From: Hyphomicrobiales bacterium
Lineage (GTDB): Bacteria; Pseudomonadota; Alphaproteobacteria; Rhizobiales; Rhizobiaceae
NCBI GenBank assembly: GCA_900468065.1
Contig: UBTA01000001.1
Location: forward strand, 3,341-36,328
Direction of reading: 5' to 3'
DNA: 32,988 nucleotides
A program made the position numbers and the translations under genes. Shown one piece after another: positions 17,607-25,400 of the stretch (position 1 is its first letter; every line of letters starts with the position of its first letter). The notes under the pieces were generated by a model. The model saw only the letters and a list, made by a program, of their open reading frames with translations. It was not told where the DNA came from and did no database searches.

Positions 17607-17969
17607 ATGAGCACGTCCGGCCGCCTGACCACCCATGTCCTCGATACCGCGCGAGGCAAGCCGGCCAAGGGCTTGAAGATCGACCTATTCCTGATCGAAG
17701 GCGAGGACCGCCGCTTGCTGCGCACGGTCGAGACCAACAGCGACGGCCGTGTCGATGGGCCGATGCTCGAGGGCGAAGCCTTTGCCACCGGGACTTACGA
17801 ACTGCTGTTCCACGCCGGTGATTATCTGCGAGCGGCCGGCGCTGCCCTGACAGAGCCGGCCTTCCTCGATCTGATCCCGCTGCGCTTCGGCATCGCCGAC
17901 GCGGGCAGCCACTACCATGTGCCGCTGCTGCTCTCGCCGTTCAGCTACTCGACCTATCGGGGAAGCTGA
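17607..17969 (+). CDS. uraH: 5-hydroxyisourate hydrolase
   Basis: A 120-residue transthyretin-related protein. It hydrolyses 5-hydroxyisourate, the product of PuuD, to OHCU. Both family signatures are present: [17 protein letters not shown] at residues 7-23 with the conserved His, and the C-terminal [18 protein letters not shown] ending in the diagnostic YRGS tetrapeptide. No signal peptide, so cytoplasmic. GAGG sits 5 nt before the ATG. It is the last gene of puuE-uraD-allA-uraH and converges with the alpha-hydroxy-acid dehydrogenase gene, only 2 bp separating the stop codons, with no terminator hairpin visible between. Confidence 0.97.
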   Translation: MSTSGRLTTHVLDTARGKPAKGLKIDLFLIEGEDRRLLRTVETNSDGRVDGPMLEGEAFATGTYELLFHAGDYLRAAGAALTEPAFLDLIPLRFGIADAGSHYHVPLLLSPFSYSTYRGS

Positions 17970-17971
17970 GT

Positions 17972-19108
17972 TTACTCCGCAATCACATCCCGGTTGATGT
18001 CGCGGATATCCCGCTTGCCGCAGAGCGCCATGGTGATGTCGAGTTCCTTGCGGATGATCTCGAGCGTGGTGGTGACGCCAGCCTTGCCGTCGGCGCCGAG
18101 GCCGTAGAGGAACGGGCGGCCGATATAGGTGCCCTGGGCGCCGAGTGCCACAGCCTTGAGCACGTCCTGGCCGGAGCGGATGCCGCCATCGACATGGACC
18201 TCGATCTGGTGGCCGACGGCATCGACGATTTTCGGTAGCATGCTGATCGATGAGGGGGCGCCATCCAACTGGCGGCCGCCGTGATTGGAAACGATGATCG
18301 CATCAGCGCCGGTGCGCGCCGCCATCTTGGCGTCCTCGACATCGAGAATGCCCTTCAGGATCAGCGGGCCGCCCCACATCGTCTTGATCTCCTCGACATT
18401 TTCCCAGGACAGCTGCGGATCGAACTGCTCGGCTGTCCACGACGACAGAGAGGAGAGATCGGAAACGTTCTTGGCATGGCCGACGATGTTGCCGAAGCTG
18501 CGGCGCTTGGTCCCCAGCATCTGCATGCACCACAGCGGCCGGGTCGCCATCTGCCAGATATGCTTCGGCGTGAATTTTGGAGGGGCTGACAGGCCGTTGC
18601 GCAGGTCTTTATGGCGCTGGCCGAGGATCTGCAGGTCGAGCGTCAGAACCAGTGCCGAGCACTTGGCGGCCTTGGCGCGGTCGATCAGGTTCTTGACGAA
18701 CTCGCGGTCGCGCATGACATAGAGCTGGAACCAGAACGGCTTGCTCGTCACCGATGCGACGTCTTCGATCGAGCAGATGCTCATGGTCGACAGGGTGAAG
18801 GGAACGCCGAATTCCTCGGCCGCCTTTGCCGCCAGCATCTCGCCATCGGCGTGCTGCATGCCGGTCAGGCCGGTCGGAGACAGGGCCACCGGCATCGAGA
18901 CCTTTTGGCCGATCATCGTGCTTTCCAGCGAGCGGTTGGTCATGTCGACCAGAACCCGCTGGCGCAGCTTCACCTTGCGAAAATCCTCTTCGTTGGCGCG
19001 GTAGGTGCCCTCCGTCCAGGCGCCGCTGTCGGCATAATCGAAGAACATTTTCGGTACGCGGCGCTTGGCAAGTGCCTTCAGGTCGCTGATTTCGAGGATT
19101 TTGGCCAT
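17972..19108 (-). CDS. lldD: FMN-dependent alpha-hydroxy-acid dehydrogenase, L-lactate dehydrogenase type
   Basis: A ~378-residue TIM-barrel flavoenzyme that oxidises L-lactate or another 2-hydroxy acid. The FMN/substrate residues are visible: SPTGLTGMQHADGE (77-90), FWFQLYVMRD (125-134), LTLDLQILGQRHKD, LILKGILDVEDA and the catalytic SNHGGRQLDG with His276 and Arg279. The N terminus is taken at MAKILEISDLKALAKRR; ATGs five and twelve codons further upstream are also in frame and no ribosome site clearly decides. It sits inside the purine locus, between uraH and guaD. Ordinary lactate use is the default reading; the symbol follows family resemblance and the true substrate could be a different hydroxy acid. 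Confidence 0.85.
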   Translation of the reverse strand: MAKILEISDLKALAKRRVPKMFFDYADSGAWTEGTYRANEEDFRKVKLRQRVLVDMTNRSLESTMIGQKVSMPVALSPTGLTGMQHADGEMLAAKAAEEFGVPFTLSTMSICSIEDVASVTSKPFWFQLYVMRDREFVKNLIDRAKAAKCSALVLTLDLQILGQRHKDLRNGLSAPPKFTPKHIWQMATRPLWCMQMLGTKRRSFGNIVGHAKNVSDLSSLSSWTAEQFDPQLSWENVEEIKTMWGGPLILKGILDVEDAKMAARTGADAIIVSNHGGRQLDGAPSSISMLPKIVDAVGHQIEVHVDGGIRSGQDVLKAVALGAQGTYIGRPFLYGLGADGKAGVTTTLEIIRKELDITMALCGKRDIRDINRDVIAE

Positions 19109-19183
19109 ATCGCAGGGTTCCATCTCAAGAGATGGCCCGGCCATACCATGTTTCAGGAAGGCTTGTTAAGAGTAGAAGCGGAG

Positions 19184-19206
19184 AGAGGTAAAATTATTTT
19201 ACCTCT
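19184..19206. repeat. 23-bp perfect palindrome upstream of the hydroxy-acid dehydrogenase
   Basis: Arms AGAGGTAAAAT (19184-19194) and ATTTTACCTCT (19196-19206) flank a single central T. It lies 75 bp upstream of the dehydrogenase start and about 100 bp before the small ORF on the other strand, so it is well placed as an operator for one or both. The plus strand continues with four more T residues, so a factor-independent terminator reading is possible but less likely because no gene ends there. Confidence 0.6.
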
Positions 19207-19303
19207 TTTTGGGAAACTCAAGCGGTATCTGCTCATTGCCTGTCCGCCCATGCTCTTGCACAAAATTCGATCTCCCTCAAAAGAGGGGGCTGTATTGTGC
19301 GAA

Positions 19304-19534
19304 ATGGGATTCGGGATGAGAACCAGCTTGAGACAAAAAATCATTGAGGTTTGCGATCGCAAGATTGCAGACAAAGGCCCCGGCGTCGGGCTGTCCTTCT
19401 ACGCATTCTTTGCCAACAGGAATGATGATCCGGAACTGCTGATGGAAGCGGCCGAATGGTGGATCCGGACGCACAGGCTCGATCACTTCGAAAAGGCTGT
19501 AAAGATCAAGGCGATGGTGGAGGGAGTGGCTTAA
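19304..19534 (+). CDS. Small hypothetical protein, 76 residues
   Basis: I do not recognise a named family. The frame encodes a charged, helix-rich protein (SLRQKIIEVCDRKIADKGPGVG, split as SLRQKIIEVCDRKIADKG and GLSFYAFFANRNDDPELLMEAAEWWIRTHRLDHFEKAVKIK without a signal peptide). The pattern of acidic and aromatic residues looks like a genuine folded small protein rather than an antisense shadow. The start may be 19304 or the ATG at 19316, which has a GGG-rich stretch upstream. Its stop overlaps the guaD stop region convergently (guaD ends at 19531). It is divergent from the hydroxy-acid dehydrogenase gene across the 23-bp palindrome, so they may share control. Confidence 0.55.
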   Translation: MGFGMRTSLRQKIIEVCDRKIADKGPGVGLSFYAFFANRNDDPELLMEAAEWWIRTHRLDHFEKAVKIKAMVEGVA

Positions 19535-20844
19535 CCGGCCAAGCCCGCCTTGGCTGCTACTCCCGCCACATAGGTCTCGACGATTGCCCGGTCATCGCCC
19601 ATGGTCTGGAGCAGGAACAGTTCGTCGGCGAGGGAATTGACCACTTCCGCTTTCAGCGCCATGGCCGGAGTTGCCGCCATGTTCAGCACGATGAAATCGG
19701 CGTCGGTGCCGGGATCGAGCGTGCCGATCCTGTCTTCGAGCGACAGCGCCTGCGCATTGCCGAGCGTCATGAAATAGGCGCTTTCAAACGGGTTCAGCCG
19801 CTCGCCCAGCAATTGCTGGATCTTGTAGGCTTCGTCCATGGTGCGCAGCATCGAATAGCTGGTGCCGCCGCCGATATCGGTAGCGAAGGACACGCGCACC
19901 GGCTTTTCTCTGCCCATCAGCCGCCGGAGAGGAAACAGGCCGGAGCCGAGGAAGAGGTTGGAGGTCGGGCAGTGCACGGCGATCGAGCCTGTCTCGCTCA
20001 TCGCGTCCATCTCCCGGTCGGACAGGTGGATCGCATGCCCGAACAAGGTTTTCGGCCCGAGCAGGCCGTAGCGGGCGTAGACGTCGGTATAGTCGACGGC
20101 GTCCGGATAGAGCGCGCAGGTGAAATCGATCTCGTCACGGTTTTCCGAGAGATGGGTCTGCACATGCAAGTCGGGGAATTCACGTACCAGGGCTTCCGCA
20201 GCCGACATCTGTTCCGGTGTCGAGGTGATGGCAAAGCGCGGGGTGATGGCAACGTGATTGCGGCCCTTTCCGTGCCATTGTTCGATGACGGCGCGGGTCT
20301 CGTCATAGCCCATTTCAGGTGTATCGAGCAGGCCCTGCGGTGCGTTGCGGTCCATCATCACCTTGCCGGCAATCATGCGCATGTTACGATCAAGCGCTTC
20401 GGCGAAAAAGGCGTCGGCGGAGGCCTTGTGCACCGAGCAATAGGCAACCGCCGTCGTCGTGCCGTGGCGGACCATCTCGTCGAAGAATTTTCCGGCGATC
20501 CGCTCAGCATGCGCCGTCTCGACGAAGCGGCATTCCTCCGGAAACGTATAGGTGTTCAGCCATTCCAAAAGGTTGGCCGCATAGGAGCCGATCACCTGCA
20601 TCTGCGGGAAATGCAGGTGCGTGTCGATAAAGCCGGGCAGGATGAGATGCGGACGGTGGTCGATTTCGATGACGTCCTTGGGGCCTTGAGCCTTCACCGC
20701 ATCATAGCTGCCGCGTGCAAGGATCAGCCCGTTTTCGACCAGCAGCGCGCCATCCGCCTCATAGGTAAAGGCGCTGGTGTCGTCGAGGCTCAAAGGGGCA
20801 CGGCTGAAGCTGAGCGTGCGTGCGCGAATGAGAGTGGTGGTCAT
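19531..20844 (-). CDS. guaD: Guanine deaminase
   Basis: A 437-residue amidohydrolase-superfamily enzyme that deaminates guanine to xanthine. The zinc ligands are seen in PGFIDTHLHFPQ (His76, His78), QTHLSENRDE (His231, Glu234), FGHAIHLSD (His270/His273) and SFATDIGGGTSYSML (Asp323). The residues FPQMQVIGSYAANLLEWLNTYTFPEE are typical of bacterial guanine deaminases. The ATG at 20844 overlaps the puuD stop as ATGA, showing translational coupling with the urate-oxidising enzyme; an upstream in-frame start at 20880 inside puuD is not used. The product, xanthine, feeds the XdhAB dehydrogenase encoded at 26-30 kb. Confidence 0.96.
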   Translation of the reverse strand: MTTTLIRARTLSFSRAPLSLDDTSAFTYEADGALLVENGLILARGSYDAVKAQGPKDVIEIDHRPHLILPGFIDTHLHFPQMQVIGSYAANLLEWLNTYTFPEECRFVETAHAERIAGKFFDEMVRHGTTTAVAYCSVHKASADAFFAEALDRNMRMIAGKVMMDRNAPQGLLDTPEMGYDETRAVIEQWHGKGRNHVAITPRFAITSTPEQMSAAEALVREFPDLHVQTHLSENRDEIDFTCALYPDAVDYTDVYARYGLLGPKTLFGHAIHLSDREMDAMSETGSIAVHCPTSNLFLGSGLFPLRRLMGREKPVRVSFATDIGGGTSYSMLRTMDEAYKIQQLLGERLNPFESAYFMTLGNAQALSLEDRIGTLDPGTDADFIVLNMAATPAMALKAEVVNSLADELFLLQTMGDDRAIVETYVAGVAAKAGLAG

Positions 20845-22079
20845 TCTGTCTTGCCTTCCGAAACCGCGCTTTCGAACCATGCGGTTACAAGCTTGCGTTC
20901 GTCATTGGTCATGTCGGTGATGTTGCCTGGCGGCATCGCATGGCTGCGTCCGGCCTGGATGTAGATTTCACGGGCGTGGGAAGCAATCTCCGCGTCGTTT
21001 TCAAGCATCACGCCCTTTGGTGCCCGGTTGATGCCTTCATAGACCGGTTCGGCCGAGTGGCACATCGAACAGCGCGTCGAAATCGCGTCCTTCACGGCCG
21101 GGAAATGCGCGTTGGCGGCGAATTGCTGGAACGCCGGCGCGACCTCGGCCTTATCCTCACCGGTCAGGACTTTCGGCACTGTCGAAAGCCACATGATGGC
21201 AATGAAAATGATCAGGGTGACGATCCAAGTCCAGGTCGGACGGCCTTTTCTGGCATGGGTGGTGTTGAACCAGTGCCGGATGGTGACGCCCATCAGGAAG
21301 ACCAGTGCTGCAATCACCCAGTTATAGGCGGTGGCGAAGGCCAGCGGATAATGGTTTGACAGCATGAAGAAGATCACGGGCAGGGTCAGGTAGTTGTTGT
21401 GCAGCGAGCGCTGCTTGGCGATGACGCCATATTTCGGATCCGGCGTCCGTCCGGCGATGAGATCGGCGACGACGACGCGCTGGTTCGGCATGATGATGAA
21501 GAAGACATTGGCCGACATGATCGTCGCGGTAAACGCGCCGAGATGCAGGAAAGCGGCGCGGCCGGTAAACACTTGCGTATAGCCCCAGGCCATCAGGACG
21601 AGCGCGACGTAGAGAATGCCCATCAGCGTCCAGGTGTTCTTGCCGAGCGGCGATTTGCACAGAAGGTCGTAGAAGATCCAGCCGATGGCAAGCGAGCCAA
21701 TCGAGATCGCAATTGCCGTGGTCGCAGAGATGTCGAGCACATGCCGGTCGATCAGGAAGAGATCGGCGCCGCCATAATAGACCAGACAGAGCATGGCAAA
21801 GCCGGACAGCCAGGTGGCGTAGCTTTCCCATTTGAACCACGTCAGGTGCTCCGGCATGGTCGCCGGTGCGACCAGGTATTTCTGGATATGATAGAAACCG
21901 CCGCCATGCACCTGCCACTCCTCGCCATAGGCGCCCACAGGCAGATGATCGCGCTTCACCAGCCCGAGATCGAGCGCGATGAAATAGAAGGACGAGCCGA
22001 TCCAGGCGATCGCCGTGATCACATGCAGCCAGCGAACGGCAAAAGCCAGCCATTCCCAGGCGATGGCGAATTCATACAT
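20841..22079 (-). CDS. puuD: Membrane-bound urate hydroxylase PuuD with cytochrome c domain
   Basis: A 412-residue inner-membrane protein that oxidises urate to 5-hydroxyisourate, replacing soluble uricase. The first ~300 residues hold about eight or nine hydrophobic segments with the family start WLAFAVRWLHVITAIAWIGSSFYF and conserved HGGGFYHIQKY. The C-terminal ~100 residues are a cytochrome c domain with heme motif CSMCH (337-341) and a likely axial Met in SHAMPPGN, which would pass electrons to the respiratory chain. The start has AGGGGA about 7 nt upstream. The gene precedes guaD with ATGA overlap and follows a same-strand LysR gene by 81 bp; a small CCCACC/GGTGGG hairpin lies in that spacer. 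Confidence 0.95.
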   Translation of the reverse strand: MYEFAIAWEWLAFAVRWLHVITAIAWIGSSFYFIALDLGLVKRDHLPVGAYGEEWQVHGGGFYHIQKYLVAPATMPEHLTWFKWESYATWLSGFAMLCLVYYGGADLFLIDRHVLDISATTAIAISIGSLAIGWIFYDLLCKSPLGKNTWTLMGILYVALVLMAWGYTQVFTGRAAFLHLGAFTATIMSANVFFIIMPNQRVVVADLIAGRTPDPKYGVIAKQRSLHNNYLTLPVIFFMLSNHYPLAFATAYNWVIAALVFLMGVTIRHWFNTTHARKGRPTWTWIVTLIIFIAIMWLSTVPKVLTGEDKAEVAPAFQQFAANAHFPAVKDAISTRCSMCHSAEPVYEGINRAPKGVMLENDAEIASHAREIYIQAGRSHAMPPGNITDMTNDERKLVTAWFESAVSEGKTE

Positions 22080-22160
22080 ACAGGTCCCCTTTCATGCTTC
22101 GTCTGCCCACCTTGCGCAAAAATCCACGGTGGGGGAAGGGGGCGTTTTGATCGTCATACG

Positions 22161-23069
22161 CTATTTGGCGGCGTTGCTGGTTTCTGGATTGAGTTCCCCC
22201 AGAATCCAGTCGCGGAAGGCGCGGATTTTCGGCGTGTTGCGGCGGGAATGCGGATAAACCAGCCAGTAGTCACGTCCGTCGTTGCAGCGGAGTTCGAAGG
22301 GTTGGTAAAGTCGGCCGAGCGCAACGTCATCCGCATAAAAATCAGGGGTCAAGATGGCAACGCCCTGGCTTGCGACTGCCGCGCGCGCCTCAAAGCTCTG
22401 TGCTCCGAGCCTGCTGGTAGGCCGGCCCTCAAGGTCTGGATCGCTGACGCCGGCGGCGGTAAACCAGATTCGCCACCAGGGGTCGGCGGCATCGATGATC
22501 CTCAGTTTCAGAAGATCGCGCGGCTCATGTATGCCGCCGATTGTTTCGGCAAGGGCCGGGCTCAGCATCGGTGTGAACTCGCTGCGCATCAGAGCATGGC
22601 TATCGAGGCCGGGCCAGGCACCAACACCAGCGCGAACGGCGAGATCGGTCGATTCGGCGATGAGATCGATGATCTTTTCAGTGGTGGTGAGCCGCACCGC
22701 GATATTCGGATGCGCGAGCTGAAAGCTGCCGATGTTGCGGGCGAGCCATTGAGAGGCGAAGGTCGGTGTCGAGTTGATCTGGAGGGCAGTGTTGATATCG
22801 CCGCGCGCCGATGAGACCGCCTCCTGCAACATCTCGAACGCTTCGCTGACGCGGGGTGCGAGCTGCTGGCCGACGTCGGTCAGCACGATCTGGCGCGGCC
22901 GCCGCAGGAACAGCGGCTCACCGACATTTTCCTCGATCAGCTTGATCTGGTAGCTGACGGCCGTCTGGGTCATACCGAGTTCAGTGCCTGCCTTGGTGAA
23001 GCTACCCAGCCGGGCTGCCGCTTCAAACACGCGAAGCGCATTCAACGGAAACTGTTTCGACATTTTCAT
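22161..23069 (-). CDS. LysR family regulator, GcvA-like
   Basis: A 302-residue LysR-type regulator of the GcvA subgroup: FPLNALRVFEAAARLGSFTKAGTELGMTQTAVSYQIKLIEE is the helix-turn-helix region (about residues 6-46), and EPLFLRRPRQIVLTDVGQQL follows. The sensor domain ends RNTPKIRAFRDWIL, a GcvA-type closing pattern. The ATG at 23069 has AAGAGAA about 7 nt upstream; a longer frame to 23171 would overlap the divergent small gene and is not favoured. It lies 81 bp upstream of puuD-guaD on the same strand, so it may be co-transcribed with and control urate oxidation. That regulatory link is inference. Confidence 0.9.
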   Translation of the reverse strand: MKMSKQFPLNALRVFEAAARLGSFTKAGTELGMTQTAVSYQIKLIEENVGEPLFLRRPRQIVLTDVGQQLAPRVSEAFEMLQEAVSSARGDINTALQINSTPTFASQWLARNIGSFQLAHPNIAVRLTTTEKIIDLIAESTDLAVRAGVGAWPGLDSHALMRSEFTPMLSPALAETIGGIHEPRDLLKLRIIDAADPWWRIWFTAAGVSDPDLEGRPTSRLGAQSFEARAAVASQGVAILTPDFYADDVALGRLYQPFELRCNDGRDYWLVYPHSRRNTPKIRAFRDWILGELNPETSNAAK

Positions 23070-23169
23070 GGATAAGTTCTCTTGATGCATGCAGACGGTT
23101 GTTCGATTGGAATTGGAGCATGTTTGCGCGCATGCTGCAATCACATTCAGAAAAACGACAGGTGCCGCC

Positions 23170-23373
23170 ATGGATTGCCAAGCAATTGAAACATATCAAC
23201 CAATACCCCAGACCCGCCAAGCCGGATGGCGTTTTTGGCTGGCCGGGCTGCTGCGCGGGCTGGAACCGAAATATCCGCCGCTCGATCTCGACGTCATGTC
23301 CGAATACATGAAGAGAGACCTGGGCTTCCTGGACGGGCGCGACCCGCGGGAGGATTCAAACCTGACGCGATAG
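23170..23373 (+). CDS. DUF1127-like small protein
   Basis: A 67-residue peptide starting MDCQAIETYQPIPQTRQ, with an amphipathic segment WRFWLAGLLRGLEPKYPP and a C-terminal EYMKRDLGFLDGRDPRE. The RDLGFLDGR ending is like the closing motif of DUF1127-type small proteins, which are abundant in rhizobia and include RNA-linked regulators of phosphate and central metabolism; the Arg-rich middle of canonical members is not obvious here, so the assignment is tentative. The start is chosen for AGG 7 nt upstream and because the longer frame from 23089 overlaps the LysR promoter region. A hairpin terminator follows at 23384-23412, which supports a real transcription unit. Confidence 0.65.
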   Translation: MDCQAIETYQPIPQTRQAGWRFWLAGLLRGLEPKYPPLDLDVMSEYMKRDLGFLDGRDPREDSNLTR

Positions 23374-23383
23374 ATGCCACGCG

Positions 23384-23412
23384 CCGCCGGAGCATTTCAG
23401 ATGTTCCGGCGG
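23384..23412 (+). terminator. Intrinsic terminator after the DUF1127-like gene
   Basis: CCGCCGGAGCAT (23384-23395) pairs with ATGTTCCGGCGG (23401-23412) with one G-U pair and a 5-base loop, followed on the plus strand by TTTGATTT. The T-tract is interrupted, so efficiency is uncertain. It begins 10 bases after the stop codon of the small gene. Confidence 0.6.
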
Positions 23413-23431
23413 TTTGATTTCAGCGGGATGT

Positions 23432-23713
23432 TCACAACTCGCCGCGTTCCAACTGATTGAGATAGATGAATTCCGGCACCTTGACGCCCGCTTGGGCGCG
23501 AATTTCGATCAGCCGATCGGACTCGAAGAAGGCTCTTGCCGCATCGAGCGAGCGCCATAGCGAATAGTGGACGATCCGCTTGGGTTCGGTGTCGTATTTC
23601 AACACCTGATAGGCGATTTCTCCGGCGTCGCGGCGAATGCCGGCGGCAGCGTCGAAAATGACTTTCCATGCGGGGTAATCGGCGACTTCGTGGATAATCA
23701 GAACATAGGGCAT
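23432..23713 (-). CDS. Antibiotic biosynthesis monooxygenase (ABM)-type small protein
   Basis: A 93-residue dimeric alpha/beta barrel-type protein. It begins MPYVLIIHEVADYPAWKVIFD and contains VHYSLWRSLDAARAFFESDRLIEIRAQAGV and FIYLNQLERGEL, the pattern of cyclase/ABM-domain proteins. Such proteins range from quinone monooxygenases to non-enzymatic ligand binders, so no substrate is assigned. It lies 46 bp downstream of the alpha/beta hydrolase gene on the same strand, and the pair is likely co-transcribed from the TetR-controlled divergent promoter. The first ATG is used; upstream sequence GAGAAAA is a weak ribosome site. Confidence 0.8.
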   Translation of the reverse strand: MPYVLIIHEVADYPAWKVIFDAAAGIRRDAGEIAYQVLKYDTEPKRIVHYSLWRSLDAARAFFESDRLIEIRAQAGVKVPEFIYLNQLERGEL

Positions 23714-23759
23714 GGGGTTTTCTCAAGAGTTGGAAGGGCAATCGTGCCGGGTGTCCGGG

Positions 23760-24728
23760 TCACATCGTGCCCTTCGAGGGAATATAACAACGGGTGGTGA
23801 AAGAGGTGTCCTTGCTGGCTTCAACCTCCTTGCCGAACGGTTTGTCCGGCCAGGGATTGGTGCCGTCGCGCAGCCAGAGCAGGCTATCGAGCCAGAAACC
23901 GGCTGCATGGCGTTTGTGGAAAAGGCTGAAATGGCCGATGTGATCCAGTCCAAGATCGGCGGGTGACAAGGCGACTTCGACGGGATTGGCATTTTCATAG
24001 TATGTGAGCGCCCGGCGGATGGCTTTTGGTGTTCCGATCTCGTCATCCATGAGGCCGATGGCCAGAATGTCGGCGGTGACAGCGGCGAAACGCTGCAGAA
24101 TATCCGGCCGGACCTCGCATGGATGGCTGAGTTCCATTCGCGCGCGGCGAAAACTCCAGTCTCTGGCCACCCCCGCCGGAAGATCCTCCAGCCAGCCGAG
24201 CGCCTTGCCGGGAAAATATCCGCAAAGCGCTGTCAGGAGCGGCATGACGATGTGCCATTTCAGCAGAAGGTGCAGGCGCCGGGCAGGGGCGTAATCCCGC
24301 CAATAGGCATATTGGGCGCCAACGGTGAGCATGCGGTCGATCAGCGGCGCGTTGCGGGCAAATCCGGGCAGGAAGCCGCCGATGCTGTGGCCAACCACGA
24401 GCTTTGGGGCGTCCGGGGCATGGGCATGCAGAAAGCTAAGGGCTGCGGCGAAATCCTGTTCGCCCCAATCCGCCCAGCGGTAGTTGCAGCCTCTCAACGC
24501 AGCGGGCTGCGACTGACCGATGCCGCGATAGTCATAGGTCAGCACGGTAAAGCCGTGACCGGCCAAAAACCGCGCATAGGCATGGTAGTAGCGCGCCAAA
24601 ACACCGGTTGCCGGGTTGATCACCACGGCGCCGCACGCACTGTTGCCCGTGCCTGCCCAGAGATGGCCGCCAAGCCGCACACCATCCCGGCAGATGATTT
24701 CGATCGGTCTTGCCTCCATCTCCAGCAT
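23760..24728 (-). CDS. Alpha/beta hydrolase
   Basis: A 322-residue serine hydrolase. The nucleophile elbow is GHSIGG with Ser115, the oxyanion-region strand reads VVINPATGVLARYYHAYA, and FTVLTYDYRGIGQS follows; the acid is probably in GLMDDEIGTP and the His in DHIGHFSLF. The N terminus MLEMEARPIEIICRDGVRLGGHLW is typical of the family of soluble hydrolases of this architecture often found next to TetR regulators. No signal peptide is present. GGAGAAAG precedes the ATG at good spacing. The gene is divergent from a TetR gene by 84 bp that holds a palindromic site, so it is likely TetR-repressed. The substrate is unknown. Confidence 0.88.
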   Translation of the reverse strand: MLEMEARPIEIICRDGVRLGGHLWAGTGNSACGAVVINPATGVLARYYHAYARFLAGHGFTVLTYDYRGIGQSQPAALRGCNYRWADWGEQDFAAALSFLHAHAPDAPKLVVGHSIGGFLPGFARNAPLIDRMLTVGAQYAYWRDYAPARRLHLLLKWHIVMPLLTALCGYFPGKALGWLEDLPAGVARDWSFRRARMELSHPCEVRPDILQRFAAVTADILAIGLMDDEIGTPKAIRRALTYYENANPVEVALSPADLGLDHIGHFSLFHKRHAAGFWLDSLLWLRDGTNPWPDKPFGKEVEASKDTSFTTRCYIPSKGTM

Positions 24729-24781
24729 GCTCTTTCTCCGGCGGTTTTGGTGGGGATGAGCGTAGGCCAGGCCGTTGCTTG

Positions 24782-24805
24782 TGTATATTCACTGGTCGGT
24801 ATACA
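24782..24805. promoter_or_regulatory. Candidate TetR operator
   Basis: TGTATA (24782-24787) and TATACA (24800-24805) are exact inverted half-sites 12 bases apart, and the interior ACTGGTCGGT has the GGTC/GACC character seen in many TetR-family operators. It lies 8 bp before the TetR ATG and 54 bp upstream of the hydrolase ATG, a position suited to repressing both genes. Confidence 0.5.
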
Positions 24806-24812
24806 TAAGGTC

Positions 24813-25397
24813 ATGGCAACACCCGCTCCTTCCACCCGCGATCGCATTGTTTCTGCTGCATCAAAGCTGTTCTACAGCGAGGGTATCCGCGCCGTCAGCG
24901 TCGATGCGGTGGCGGAAAAGGCAGGGATTACCAAGCGCACGCTCTACTATCATTTCGCCAGCAAGGACGATCTGATCGCCGCCTATCTCGACATGCGCGA
25001 TCAGCCTAACCTCGCCTTGTTCAAGCGATGGTTTGCGGAAACGGAAGGCGATGCCGCCGACAAGGTGCGAGGCGTGTTTTTCAACCTTGCATTATCGGCC
25101 CGGCATCCGCGCTGGAAGGGCTGCGGCTTTCTGAGAACCTCGGCCGAGCTTGCCAACATGCCCGGTCATCCGGCGATGAAGATCGGTGCTGCCCACAAGC
25201 GGCGGGTCGAGGACTGGTTCAACGGCGTCTTCGAGGCGGCGGAACTCGGGGTTCATTCCCGGATGCTTGCCCGGCAGACAGTCCTGCTGCTCGACGGTTC
25301 CTTTGCCGTCGTGCTGTTGCACCGCGACCCGTCCTATATGGAAACGGCAGGCGAGGCCGCGCATGCGCTGATCCGCGCGGGTGCCATGCACCCTTAA
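24813..25397 (+). CDS. TetR/AcrR family transcriptional regulator
   Basis: A 194-residue repressor. The N-terminal helix-turn-helix is clear: TRDRIVSAASKLFYSEGIRAVSVDAVAEKAGITKRTLYYHFASKDDLIAAYL, cited here as RIVSAASKLFYSEGIRAVSV and AGITKRTLYYHFASKDDL (about residues 10-55). The C-terminal ligand domain contains KGCGFLRTSAELANMPGHPA, common in one large TetR subgroup. The ATG at 24813 is chosen because the HTH begins ten residues later; the long upstream extension of the frame is antisense to the hydrolase gene. It is divergent from the hydrolase and converges with xdhC, 3 bp apart. The ligand is unknown. Confidence 0.92.
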   Translation: MATPAPSTRDRIVSAASKLFYSEGIRAVSVDAVAEKAGITKRTLYYHFASKDDLIAAYLDMRDQPNLALFKRWFAETEGDAADKVRGVFFNLALSARHPRWKGCGFLRTSAELANMPGHPAMKIGAAHKRRVEDWFNGVFEAAELGVHSRMLARQTVLLLDGSFAVVLLHRDPSYMETAGEAAHALIRAGAMHP

Positions 25398-25400
25398 ACA

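Noticed and set aside
22106-22133. CCCACC/GGTGGG hairpin between the LysR gene and puuD
   Set aside because: The stem is only six pairs with a long loop and no T-run, so it is not called as a terminator.
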